This document shows positions 46,324-54,316 of a stretch of 64,000 nt of DNA, in pieces. The DNA comes from Roseinatronobacter monicus (GTDB taxonomy: Bacteria; Pseudomonadota; Alphaproteobacteria; Rhodobacterales; Rhodobacteraceae). The notes below the pieces were generated by a model. It was given only the letters and a program-made list of their open reading frames with translations. It was not told where the DNA came from and did no database searches. Each line of letters begins with the position of its first letter. The first letter of the stretch is position 1. Location: positions 2,971,001-3,035,000 of the forward strand of contig NZ_VFPT01000001.1 in NCBI RefSeq assembly GCF_006716865.1, read 5' to 3'. The position numbers were made by a program, and so were the translations under genes.

Positions 46324-47195
46324 CCGCGCCGCGAGCCGCCGGTATTGGGCTGGCCCGCCTTGGGATAGGCCATCAGCCAGTCTTCGCCCGGAATATCGGG
46401 AAAGCCGCGAAAATTCAGGAAATTGGCGAATTTCTGACGGCAAGTGGCGGCCTGTTTGTCGCAGCCCACCTCCAGCCGCACCGGATCACCGGGCGCGACA
46501 GACGCGCGCAAACTGTCCCAAAGCGAGATCAGGCGCACGCCATCTTGCATACGGTCCTCGCGGACATGGCCGACCAGCCCCAACGCAGCACCCCCCTGCA
46601 CGATCAGCCGCCCCTGCGCAAACCACCCCGGCGCGACCGTATTCAACCCGGCAAAGTGGAAATGCTGTCCGTCTTGCATGCGCAGCACTTGCGCCTGCGC
46701 GCTATAACCCGGCGCATCCAGATCGAACCGGCACGCCGCGTCCCCCAGCACCGCCGCACAGGCCGCGTGATAGACCCGCCCGCCCTGCTGGCCCAAGGGT
46801 TCCGACAGCCCGCGCAATTCGGCACGAAACGCACCCCCTGCGCGCGTGATCTCGCCCAATGTGCCGCGAAAGATCATGCGGCGCTGGGGGGCATCGGCCC
46901 AGTTCACCTCCCATATGCGCAAAGCGGCGCCGTCATAGCGGCCAGCCATGATGTCGCTCTCATTCAGGCCCGCATCGCGCAGGGCACCCACCGCCTCGGA
47001 ATTATCGACCGCCAACCCTGTGACCTGTTCCAACGCGCGCGCGCTCAGGCCCGCATCGGCGCGAAAAACCACCCCCTCGAAACCCAGATCACGGTCATGG
47101 TCGGTAAAGCCCAAAGTCAGCCCGTCAGCGCGCGTCAGCGCCCATGCGCGGGCAATGGTCGTGGCCCCTGAAGCCAGATGTGCAGCAATACTCAC
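46320..47195 (-). CDS. GTA gp13, DUF2163 / baseplate hub-like protein
   Basis: The 291-residue protein opens with HLASGATTIARAWALTRADG and TLGFTDHDRDLGF, the hallmark of the DUF2163 phage tail family. Its C-terminal domain contains CRFDLDAPGY and CDKQAATCRQKFANFLNFRGFPD with conserved cysteines, which in RcGTA gp13 hold an iron-sulfur cluster. It overlaps gp12 and gp14 by 4 bases each. It forms the tail hub with gp12 and gp15. Confidence 0.9.
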   Translation of the reverse strand: MSIAAHLASGATTIARAWALTRADGLTLGFTDHDRDLGFEGVVFRADAGLSARALEQVTGLAVDNSEAVGALRDAGLNESDIMAGRYDGAALRIWEVNWADAPQRRMIFRGTLGEITRAGGAFRAELRGLSEPLGQQGGRVYHAACAAVLGDAACRFDLDAPGYSAQAQVLRMQDGQHFHFAGLNTVAPGWFAQGRLIVQGGAALGLVGHVREDRMQDGVRLISLWDSLRASVAPGDPVRLEVGCDKQAATCRQKFANFLNFRGFPDIPGEDWLMAYPKAGQPNTGGSRRG

Positions 47196-47824
47196 AAGCG
47201 CACCTCGACCACTGGAACGCGTGGCAATTCGCCCGCTTTGAAACTGGCAACCGAAATCTGGATCAGATCAGTGTCAAACCGCACCGGCACATCAAATTCA
47301 AACCCCGCCTGCACTTCGGCCCCAGCATCGGGGGGGCGGGCAAATGTCATTTGGCCGGTTGTGGCATCGACCTCATAATCCAGCCCGAAGGTCATCTCAT
47401 CGCGCCCGATCGCGGCCAGAACCGACCCCGCCACAGGTTTGACAACCTCACGCCAGATCGTCTGCGCGCCAGAGCGGTAGGCCTTGCGCAGTTGAAACAC
47501 TCGGTTTGTGCCATCCCCAAGGCCCAGTAGCTGGTCAAACGCTGTGATGGGTTTCGAGGCGGGGGCAGACCGGTAATCGCCCCAATCCTTCCAGCGAAAG
47601 GCATGCAACATGCCTTGGCGCGCCTCGAAAAACGCGACCATCGCTTCCAGATCATCGAGCGCGCGCAGGCCCATGCCTGCATCATAGCGCCTGCGCGATG
47701 CGGCCCAAGGCGTGTTGCGTTCCTCATGCCCGTTGGCCAGTTCTACAATCTCGGTGCGCCGTTCTGGCCCGCCAAGCGCGCCAAAACTCAGATTGGCGGG
47801 AAATCGGATGTCGTGAAATGCCAC
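47192..47824 (-). CDS. GTA gp12, DUF2460 distal tail protein
   Basis: The 210-residue product (FHDIRFPANLSFGALGGPER..., then ALDDLEAMVAFFEARQGMLHAFRWKDW) is a clear DUF2460 protein and the same length as RcGTA gp12. The start is a GTG at 47824, supported by AAGGGGAC 6-8 bases upstream; the frame is open further but overlaps gp11. It forms the distal tail ring. Confidence 0.9.
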   Translation of the reverse strand: MAFHDIRFPANLSFGALGGPERRTEIVELANGHEERNTPWAASRRRYDAGMGLRALDDLEAMVAFFEARQGMLHAFRWKDWGDYRSAPASKPITAFDQLLGLGDGTNRVFQLRKAYRSGAQTIWREVVKPVAGSVLAAIGRDEMTFGLDYEVDATTGQMTFARPPDAGAEVQAGFEFDVPVRFDTDLIQISVASFKAGELPRVPVVEVRL

Positions 47825-47837
47825 GTTGTGTCCCCTT

Positions 47838-48449
47838 TCAGCGGTTGCGGTTGCCTTGCGACAGAAGGCGGCCCATCTGTGCCGCGATCTGGGTTTGCGA
47901 GCGTTGAAAGCCCGCCACATCGGGGGTCTGGATGTTGAAACTCACATGCACCGCCCCACCGCCACCTGCCGCGCGCACGCCCAAGCGCCCGTCAGGGCCA
48001 CGTGACAGCGGCATGATCGCCTCTGGTCCCGCCTCGCCCATCAGGCCCGTGCAGCCGCGCATGGGAAATGCTGTGGCCTGAGAAATGACGCCGCCCTTGG
48101 CAAAGGGCATGATGGACCCCATCGCGCCAGAAACCCCTTGCGCCAAAAGGCTGCCAAAGGCGTTCTGCACAGGTTTCATGGCGGTATTGTAAACGCTGCC
48201 CGCCATCGACTGCGCAATGCCGCGCAGCGCGTCCTGCATGCGCATTCCGTCAAAGATCACGCCGTCAAAGGCCCGCCGCAACCCCGTCGAGAAGCTGCGC
48301 GACAGCCCGTCCACCTCGCGCCCTGTAAAGGTCAGGTTGCGCCCCAGCCCTGCCAGTTCGCTGTCAAATTCAGCCACCAGCCCTACGGTCTGGCCAAGGC
48401 GTTGTTCCAGAGCGGAAATCTGCGCCTCAAGATCGCTGAGATTGGTCAT
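47838..48449 (-). CDS. GTA gp11, tape-measure protein
   Basis: This 203-residue protein has an N-terminal coiled coil (SDLEAQISALEQRLGQTVG) and a hydrophobic G-rich C-terminus with GLMGEAGPEAIMPLSRG, the standard end of phage tape-measure proteins. In GTA this protein sets the short tail length, in keeping with its small size. It overlaps gp10.1 by 23 bases. FPMRGCTGLMGEAG carries a cysteine where I would expect alanine; this is probably harmless. Confidence 0.88.
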   Translation of the reverse strand: MTNLSDLEAQISALEQRLGQTVGLVAEFDSELAGLGRNLTFTGREVDGLSRSFSTGLRRAFDGVIFDGMRMQDALRGIAQSMAGSVYNTAMKPVQNAFGSLLAQGVSGAMGSIMPFAKGGVISQATAFPMRGCTGLMGEAGPEAIMPLSRGPDGRLGVRAAGGGGAVHVSFNIQTPDVAGFQRSQTQIAAQMGRLLSQGNRNR

Positions 48450-48645
48450 TCTGAGTGCCTTTCACAGTGTCAGGGTAGCGCGCGGCCAACTCGTTCAGCC
48501 GCGCGCGGGTCAGGGGTCCGGGCGCGCCCTCCAGCCCGGCCATGATCATCAACTCGACCGGGGTCAGCGCCCAGAAATCACGCGGGGTCAGGCGCAACTC
48601 GCGCAGGCCAAGGCGCATCAGCGCGGGCCAATCAAGCGCACTCAT
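48427..48645 (-). CDS. GTA gp10.1, small tail-assembly chaperone-like protein
   Basis: The 72-residue product (MSALDWPALMRLGLRELRLTPRDFWALTPVEL...) has the LxPxxFWxLTPxEL pattern shared by short phage proteins in this position. It overlaps gp10 by 4 bases and gp11 by 23. It probably helps load the tape measure. Confidence 0.85.
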   Translation of the reverse strand: MSALDWPALMRLGLRELRLTPRDFWALTPVELMIMAGLEGAPGPLTRARLNELAARYPDTVKGTQNDQSQRS

Positions 48646-48956
48646 ACAGGCGGGGTAAAGGCGCGGGCCAGAACTTGCGCGGCCACTTGTGCTGCACCGT
48701 GAATGCCGCCCGCAATCTCGGCGCGGGTCAGGTCAGCGGCCTGCCCCTGCCAGCCGCCGCCGCGCAACCCCGCCACCAACAGGGCCAGCACATCGCGCGC
48801 GCTAAAGCGCCCCTGCTCGAACCGCTCGACCAGTGCCAGCAGCGTGTCCTCGCCAAGGGCTGCTTCCAATTCGGCCAGCGCACCAAGCGTCAGGCGCAGC
48901 ACATGGGGCTGGCCGTCCATCACCAGCGTCACCTCGCCTGCATAGGGGTTGCTCAT
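48642..48956 (-). CDS. GTA gp10, tail-assembly chaperone
   Basis: This 104-residue protein (NPYAGEVTLVMDGQPHVLRLTLGALAELEAAL...) is the GTA_gp10 family, with LTLGALAELE and FSARDVLALLVAGLRGGG. Together with gp10.1 it resembles the G/GT chaperones of tailed phages, here as two overlapping genes. It is separated from gp9 by 3 bases. Confidence 0.88.
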   Translation of the reverse strand: MSNPYAGEVTLVMDGQPHVLRLTLGALAELEAALGEDTLLALVERFEQGRFSARDVLALLVAGLRGGGWQGQAADLTRAEIAGGIHGAAQVAAQVLARAFTPPV

Positions 48957-48959
48957 GGA

Positions 48960-49373
48960 TCAATCCGCCACAAAGGTGAGCTGACCAGCCGAGGCAAGCG
49001 ACAATTCAAACGTCGCCTCGCCATTATGGCTGCCGGAATAATCAAGGCCGGTAATCATGAACGGGCCGGAGATAGTGCCGAAATCGGGAATGATGATCTG
49101 AAAGCCCGGTGTTTCACCGTTGAAGAAGATCGCGCGCGCCCGTTCATCCGTACCTGCATCGCGGAACACGCCCGCGCCGGAAATGGCCGCCGATTTGACC
49201 CCCGCGCCCCCCAGCAATTCGCGCCACCCCCCCGCTGATGACAACGAGGTCACATCGACCGTTTCCGCGTTGAAACTGATGCGCGTGGCGCGCAGACCCG
49301 CGACCGTTTCAAACTGGCCGTCGCCCGTCATATCGACCTTTACCAGCAAATCCTTGCCATTCTGTGCACCCAT
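48960..49373 (-). CDS. GTA gp9, major tail tube protein
   Basis: The 137-residue product opens with MGAQNGKDLLVKVDMTGDGQ and contains FNAETVDVTSLSSAGGWRELLGG, the conserved core of GTA major tail proteins (TP901-1-like fold). It forms the hexameric tail tube. The gene is complete. Confidence 0.9.
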   Translation of the reverse strand: MGAQNGKDLLVKVDMTGDGQFETVAGLRATRISFNAETVDVTSLSSAGGWRELLGGAGVKSAAISGAGVFRDAGTDERARAIFFNGETPGFQIIIPDFGTISGPFMITGLDYSGSHNGEATFELSLASAGQLTFVAD

Positions 49374-49399
49374 TGGGCCACCCTCCTAATTCGTGAAAC

Positions 49400-49810
49400 T
49401 CAGTTGTCCTCGACCCGCGCGCGAAAGCGCAGGTCAATGCGGCGGGTCTGGTCGCCCTCGATCTTGCGGGCCTCGGCGCGGTCAAACCACATGCCCACCA
49501 ACCGACCCCGCGACAGGGTCAGGTTTGGTGCCTCCAGCAACTCGCAAATCCGCGCGGCGACTTGTTTGGCGGCCAGAAAGCCGCTGGCATTGGTCACGAC
49601 CGAAATGGTCAACCGATGCTCGGCCCCGCTGCCGCTCTTGTCGGACCGGTCAAGCACCTGCTCCACGCCGATCAGCGCATAGGTGGCGGGTGGGGTGGCA
49701 GGCGGGATCGCGTCATAGATCGCGCCGCCAAGCTGCGCAGACAACGCGCTATCTGACGCCAGATGCTGGAAAATCGCTATTTGCAGGGCCGGAGCGATGA
49801 CATAGCTCAT
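49400..49810 (-). CDS. GTA gp8, tail completion protein (DUF3168)
   Basis: The 136-residue protein (MSYVIAPALQIAIFQHLASDSALSAQLGG..., then YDAIPPATPPATYALIGVEQV) has the DUF3168 layout. It caps the tail tube at the head interface. It overlaps gp7 by 4 bases. Confidence 0.88.
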   Translation of the reverse strand: MSYVIAPALQIAIFQHLASDSALSAQLGGAIYDAIPPATPPATYALIGVEQVLDRSDKSGSGAEHRLTISVVTNASGFLAAKQVAARICELLEAPNLTLSRGRLVGMWFDRAEARKIEGDQTRRIDLRFRARVEDN

Positions 49811-50148
49811 GCGGGCATCTCCTCTTGCGCGGTGCAGACCAGATAGCGGCCCTGCACATCGGCCTCGGCCACCGCCAGAATGCGGAATATCCGCGCCCCT
49901 TCGATAAACCGTTGATCGGGGCGGGGGCGGCGGTCAGACCCTTGCGGGGCGGCGCGCACCAGAATGCGCAGCCGCACATCGCCCGACGGCCCAAGGCTGG
50001 CAAAGCGTTCACGCCCCGCCCCCGCCCGGATTTCCGCCCAAAGCGTGCCAAGCGCTTGCCACTGGGTCACAAAGCCGCCCGCGCCATCGGGTGTGATGAC
50101 AGGGGTTTGCAGCACCAGCGCACGCGAAAGATGGGGCGCGGCGCTCAT
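49807..50148 (-). CDS. GTA gp7, head-tail adaptor (head closure) protein
   Basis: This 113-residue protein has the GSxxR/VxLQ-type start (APHLSRALVLQTPVITPDGAGGF) followed by WQALGTLWAEIRAG and an INGLxEGxxxFRILAVAE-like segment, typical of SPP1 gp16-type adaptors. It overlaps gp6 and gp8 by 4 bases each. Confidence 0.88.
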   Translation of the reverse strand: MSAAPHLSRALVLQTPVITPDGAGGFVTQWQALGTLWAEIRAGAGRERFASLGPSGDVRLRILVRAAPQGSDRRPRPDQRFIEGARIFRILAVAEADVQGRYLVCTAQEEMPA

Positions 50149-50732
50149 ACCCGCCCCCCAAGGCGCAGATCGCGCCAGCGTTCCAGAAGCGCGCGCACCC
50201 CAAACCCCAGATCCGGATTGCCCCCCGCCTCGCGCCCCTCATAATATTGCGCCGCCAACAGCAGCACCGCTTGGCGCAGGTCAGCCGGAATACTGGCCCA
50301 CTCCGCACCAAACCCGGCTGAAAACGCAATCACCACAGCCCCACCTGTCGGAATGGACGGCAAGGCCGTGCCCGCCGCCTCGACCCGTGGGCGGGTGCCA
50401 TCGGCATCCAGCCGGTAGCGCGCAGGCGCGACCAGAGTTTCCACCCCGCCCGCATCCAGCAACGTCATGCTGTGCAGCGCAGTTACCGGGGCCACAGGCA
50501 GCGCTTGCGCATAGCCGTTGCGCCAGCGCGTCAGGCGCAGGCTATAGCTGCGCAGGAACAAGGCCCGCGCAACCCGTCCTTCGACTGTGGCGATTGCGGC
50601 GCGCACATACTGCTCTAACAGCCCGTCCTGCGTCGCGTCATCGGCAAAGCCTGACGAAAGGCGCAGATGGTCGCGCAACTCGGCCAGCGGCAAGGCCGCC
50701 AAGGGAATAGGGGTGATCTCGGTCAGGGTCAT
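50145..50732 (-). CDS. GTA gp6, head-tail connector protein
   Basis: The 195-residue product (MTLTEITPIPLAALPLAELRDHLRLSSGF..., then RYRLDADGTRPRVEAAGTALP and AVLLLAAQYYEGREAG) is the connector seen next to phage capsid genes and matches RcGTA gp6. It forms the ring below the portal. It lies 151 bases after the capsid gene, with a hairpin in the spacer. Confidence 0.88.
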   Translation of the reverse strand: MTLTEITPIPLAALPLAELRDHLRLSSGFADDATQDGLLEQYVRAAIATVEGRVARALFLRSYSLRLTRWRNGYAQALPVAPVTALHSMTLLDAGGVETLVAPARYRLDADGTRPRVEAAGTALPSIPTGGAVVIAFSAGFGAEWASIPADLRQAVLLLAAQYYEGREAGGNPDLGFGVRALLERWRDLRLGGRV

Positions 50733-50847
50733 GTCAGCCTCGCGCAGAAAATCGGGAAAATGGGTGCCCCGACACGCCCGGCCCGCTTGTGCGGGGGCAA
50801 AGGGGCAAGACCGGTCAGGCCGGGCAAACAGGCATCAGGGCACCCGC

Positions 50848-50875
50848 CCTGCCCTGCGCAACAGCACAGGGCAGG
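50848..50875 (-). promoter_or_regulatory. Hairpin after the GTA capsid gene
   Basis: A perfect 9-bp stem (50848-50856 with 50867-50875) with a 10-base loop lies 8 bases past the capsid stop in the only long spacer of the operon's head section. There is no T-run. It may limit read-through or protect the capsid mRNA, giving more capsid than connector. Confidence 0.45.
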
Positions 50876-50883
50876 AAGCGTCA

Positions 50884-52020
50884 TCAGCTTTCGCCGAATT
50901 TCAGCAATTTGATGGCCTTGAAGTCCGACACATCGCCACCCACGCGCTTGGTGGCATAGAACAGCACATGCGGTTTCGCGCTGAACGGGTCACGCAGCAC
51001 GCGCATATCGGGGCGCTCTGCAATCGTATAGCCAGCCGCGAAATCGCCAAAGGCAATCGCGGTGCTGTCGGTGGCGATATCGGGCATATCCTCGGCGACC
51101 AGCACCGGATAGCCCATCAGGCGCGCTGGCTCGCCCGCCGCCAGCCCATCTGACCACAGAAAGCGGCCATCGGCATCTTTCATCTTGCGCACGGCCCCTG
51201 CGGTTTTTGAGTTCATGACAAACACCGCATTGGCGCGGTAGGTCGCACTCAGCGCATAGACCAGATCGACAATCGCGTCAGAGGCATTGGCACTGGCAAA
51301 ATCGCCATCAGCACCGGTGGCGATATAGCCCAGATTGCCCCATTCCCACAGCTCTTCGTCAATCGTGTCATGGGTGAGGAAACCGCGCGGCTTGTCAGCC
51401 CCATCGCCATGGATAAAGGCCGCAGCCTCGGCCCGCGCGAATTTGGACGCGATGCGACCGGCCAGCCACCCCTCAACATCGAACGCGCTGTCATCCAGCA
51501 GGCGCTGGCTGGCTTTGGGCATCGCGGCCAATTCATGCAACCGGATCGGGATACGGTCGATGGTGGGGCTGTCGGATGGAGCAACACTGCCAGATTCCGT
51601 GGCCCAGCCGGACGACACATCCGTATGATCGACCAGCACATCAAAAGATGTCGCCTCGACCGTGACCACACTGGCTATTGCGCGGATGGACGCCGTGGAA
51701 TGCAACACGCTGCGAATGACAGATGCGGTTTCAGGGTCCACCAGATAGCCCCCCTCGGCGGCCACTTGCGTGTTCAGGCCCTTGGCCTCCAGCTCCAGCC
51801 CGCGCAGGGGGCTGTCATCGCCAGAGCGCAAATAGGCGTCAAAGGCCTTGTGGTGAAGTGTGGGGCCCGCTTCGCCCTGGCTTAATGTCGGGCGGGTGGG
51901 GGAAAGGGCAGTCTTGCGATCCAGCATGGTCAGTCGCTCTTCCTGTTGTGAAAATTTCCGGGTGATCTCGGCCTGAAAGGCGTCGAATTCCTGCGCAAAG
52001 CCGTGCATCGCGGCTTTCAT
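50884..52020 (-). CDS. GTA gp5, HK97-type major capsid protein
   Basis: The 378-residue frame has an N-terminal coiled scaffold (FDAFQAEITRKFSQQEERLTMLDRK) and the HK97 fold (EGGYLVDPETASVIRSVL, STASIRAIASVV, IHGDGADKPRGFLTHDT). The ATG at 52020 has no good ribosome-binding site. A better start (ATG 52088, AGGAG upstream) is in a different frame, which ends at a TGA overlapping the 52020 ATG. Inserting one base near the CCC at about 52040 would join the frames and give a normal N-terminus. A frameshift or a short coupled leader peptide is therefore likely. Confidence 0.9.
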   Translation of the reverse strand: MKAAMHGFAQEFDAFQAEITRKFSQQEERLTMLDRKTALSPTRPTLSQGEAGPTLHHKAFDAYLRSGDDSPLRGLELEAKGLNTQVAAEGGYLVDPETASVIRSVLHSTASIRAIASVVTVEATSFDVLVDHTDVSSGWATESGSVAPSDSPTIDRIPIRLHELAAMPKASQRLLDDSAFDVEGWLAGRIASKFARAEAAAFIHGDGADKPRGFLTHDTIDEELWEWGNLGYIATGADGDFASANASDAIVDLVYALSATYRANAVFVMNSKTAGAVRKMKDADGRFLWSDGLAAGEPARLMGYPVLVAEDMPDIATDSTAIAFGDFAAGYTIAERPDMRVLRDPFSAKPHVLFYATKRVGGDVSDFKAIKLLKFGES

Positions 52021-52180
52021 CTCGATATCCGGGCCATGGGCGCAGCCGCGCCGCTCTGGCCCGCTGCCGGGGGCACCGGTCGGGTCATGTCAGTCTCCTG
52101 CAAGGGAAAGGGGAAATGTCGATCAAGGGCAGGTTAAAGGATGTCGCCCAAGATCAGGTGAACACAGCGCACGCTGGTGA

Positions 52181-52711
52181 TTACAGCCGCGCAACATCGG
52201 CGCGCGCAGCGCTCATGCGCGCGGTCATTGCATCCAGATCGCGCAGGATATCGGATTTGCGGGTGATCCGCGCCTCGGACTGCATGGGAAAGGTAACTAA
52301 GCTGACCTCCCACAAATCCAGCTCGATCAGTTTGCGCCCGGCCCCCGGCACCGCCTCGGCGCGCAGGGTGCGGTAGCCGATGGACAGCCCGTCCACAGCC
52401 CCCGCCAGCAGCAGCGCGCGCGCCTCGCGGGCGCGGGCCACCTCGGGCAGCAAGCGCCCTGTGACGCGCAAGCCATGCGCATCCTCGACCACCTCATCCC
52501 ACAGGCCGATGGGCTGCGCGGGGTCATGCTGCCACAGCATCCGCACCTGATCGCCCCGCGCCGCCATGCGTTTCAGCGACGCGCCATAAGCACCGGGCAT
52601 AACCGTGTCGCCGCCCTTGTCGCGCCGCCCGAAAACCGAGGCATAGCCCCCGATTCTGTGCCCCTCGGTCACGCTCAGCGCGGCCTGTGGCGGGCTGAAT
52701 TTATATTCCAT
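52181..52711 (-). CDS. GTA gp4, prohead protease (HK97 family, S78-type)
   Basis: The 176-residue protein starts at ATG 52711 (AAGGAAAG nearby) and shows GYASVFGRRDKGGDTVMPGAYGASL, RMLWQHDPAQPIGLW (catalytic histidine) and GLSIGYRT (catalytic serine). It trims the capsid scaffold segment during maturation. The frame extends upstream in overlap with gp3.5, but the internal ATG fits homologues. Confidence 0.92.
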   Translation of the reverse strand: MEYKFSPPQAALSVTEGHRIGGYASVFGRRDKGGDTVMPGAYGASLKRMAARGDQVRMLWQHDPAQPIGLWDEVVEDAHGLRVTGRLLPEVARAREARALLLAGAVDGLSIGYRTLRAEAVPGAGRKLIELDLWEVSLVTFPMQSEARITRKSDILRDLDAMTARMSAARADVARL

Positions 52712-52724
52712 GCACTCTTTCCTT

Positions 52725-52967
52725 TCACTGCAAGGCACTGGCCAGCGCCAGCGCGCCGTGCAACAGCACCCCTGCCACCACACCGAACACCGCCAGCCAC
52801 AGCCGTTTTTCCAGCCGCTCCAACGCGGATTCGAGCCGCAGCATCCGAAATTCCAGCGCTTCCTTGCGCACCTCGAACACGCGTTCATGGGCCTCAATCC
52901 GCGCCTGTGCCGCCTCGAAACTGTCATAAAGATAGCGCGAGCCGCCCACGGCCCGGCGCGCGCTCAT
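52725..52967 (-). CDS. GTA gp3.5, small coiled-coil membrane protein
   Basis: The 80-residue product has a long helix (RYLYDSFEAAQARIEAHERV to LESALERLEKRLW) and a C-terminal hydrophobic helix (LAVFGVVAGVLLHGALALA). Small proteins of this design lie between portal and protease in GTA clusters. It overlaps the portal gene by 4 bases. Function unknown. Confidence 0.8.
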   Translation of the reverse strand: MSARRAVGGSRYLYDSFEAAQARIEAHERVFEVRKEALEFRMLRLESALERLEKRLWLAVFGVVAGVLLHGALALASALQ

Positions 52968-54175
52968 GCGCCCTCGACATGCGGGGGCAGGCCTAGAAGC
53001 GCGCGCTTTTCGCCGTCACTCAGAAACGACGCCTCGCCCACGCGCCGCCATTGCTGTTCGCGCTCCACGGCCAGTGCGGGCACCTGATCAAGATCAGGTT
53101 TCAACTCCACCTCGCCGGGGATGAACCCTGACAGCCAATGCGCGACACTCGCTGTCACCCGCATCGCCATCGGCAAGACCGTCAGACGGTAGAACCCGCG
53201 ATTGGCCTCTTGGTAATTGGCATAGGTCGCATCCCCCGGAATACCCAGCAACATGGGCGGGATGCCGAAGGCCGTGGCAATCTCGCGCGCCGCCGCCTCC
53301 TTGGTTTTCTGAAACTCCATATCAGAGGGCGAAAAACCCATCGGCTTCCAGTCAAGCCCGCCTTCCAGCAGCATCGGGCGGCCTGCATTGCGCGCGCCGG
53401 TGTGATGCGCCTCCATCTCGGATTGCAGCCGCTCGAACTGCTCGGTGCTCATGCTGCCCTGCCCCTCTGCACCGCGATAGACAATCGCACCAGAAGGGCG
53501 CGCGGCGTTGTCCAAAAGCGCCTTCGACCAATGGGACGCGGCATTATGCACATCCACCGCGCGGCGCGCGGCCTCCAAGGGCGACAGGCCGTAATGGTCA
53601 TCTTGCGGGTGAAAGCTGCGGATATGGCAGATCGGGGCCGCCCCCTCGCGCATGTGAAAGCGGTGTTTGGCCGTGCCGACAGTGTAGTCATAGGCCACAG
53701 GCCAGCCATCGGACCCCAGCACCACGCGCATCCGGTCGGATCGCAGCACATGCAATTCGCGCACTGCCCCGGCCTCGTCGGTCACTGCCTCCAGATAGGC
53801 ATTGCCCGACAACAACAACTGCGCGTACAGCGCCTCGAACAATTCTGCGCGCCCCTGCGCCGTATTGGGGCGCGAAATCAGCTCCAGCACCGGATGCGTT
53901 TCATAGCGCCGCGCACAATCCTGCAAAATCAGCGGCAGCGCACTTGCCGCCTCCGAGATCAGCCGCACGGCGCGAAAGCCCACCGGGTTGCCCAGAAATC
54001 CGGCGCGGGTCAGCGACACGTCATCGCGCGCCGTCCATGCGGCCCCGGCCACGCCATACGCCGCCTTGCCGGCAATCCGCCCCGCTGTCAACGGCCCCAC
54101 GGCCGAAGCTTTCGCCTCTCTTGCGGGCTGCGTCGCCTGTTCCAGGGGGCTTGCCTTGCGCAAAAATTCAAACAT
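52964..54175 (-). CDS. GTA gp3, portal protein
   Basis: This 403-residue HK97-type portal has RLISEAASALPLILQDC, LLLSGNAYLEAV, SPLEAARRAVDVHNAASHWSK and PPMLLGIPGDATYANYQEANRGFY, all typical. It forms the dodecameric DNA entry ring. The ATG at 54175 (MFEFLRKAS) is preferred; the frame continues upstream through an intergenic hairpin repeat, which is unlikely to be coding. Confidence 0.93.
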   Translation of the reverse strand: MFEFLRKASPLEQATQPAREAKASAVGPLTAGRIAGKAAYGVAGAAWTARDDVSLTRAGFLGNPVGFRAVRLISEAASALPLILQDCARRYETHPVLELISRPNTAQGRAELFEALYAQLLLSGNAYLEAVTDEAGAVRELHVLRSDRMRVVLGSDGWPVAYDYTVGTAKHRFHMREGAAPICHIRSFHPQDDHYGLSPLEAARRAVDVHNAASHWSKALLDNAARPSGAIVYRGAEGQGSMSTEQFERLQSEMEAHHTGARNAGRPMLLEGGLDWKPMGFSPSDMEFQKTKEAAAREIATAFGIPPMLLGIPGDATYANYQEANRGFYRLTVLPMAMRVTASVAHWLSGFIPGEVELKPDLDQVPALAVEREQQWRRVGEASFLSDGEKRALLGLPPHVEGA

Positions 54176-54201
54176 CAGACGCTCTCTCCATCCTGTTCCC
54201 C

Positions 54202-54254
54202 ATTTTCTTGCGCGAAATACTCTCGGGGGGTGCGGGGGGCAGACAGCCCCCCGC
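54202..54254 (-). repeat. Intergenic hairpin plus GAGTATTT motif, copy 2
   Basis: On the minus strand a 9-bp stem (54232-54240 with 54246-54254) is followed by CCCCCCGAGAGTATTTCGCG then CAAGAAAATG. This closely resembles 22422-22476. It lies in the 141-bp gap between terminase and portal genes, where most GTA genes otherwise overlap. Confidence 0.55.
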
Positions 54255-54316
54255 CTGTTTCCGAAATCTCTTCCGCCTGAGGTGAACCCTAGCGCCAAGC
54301 CATGAAGACGCAGTTC

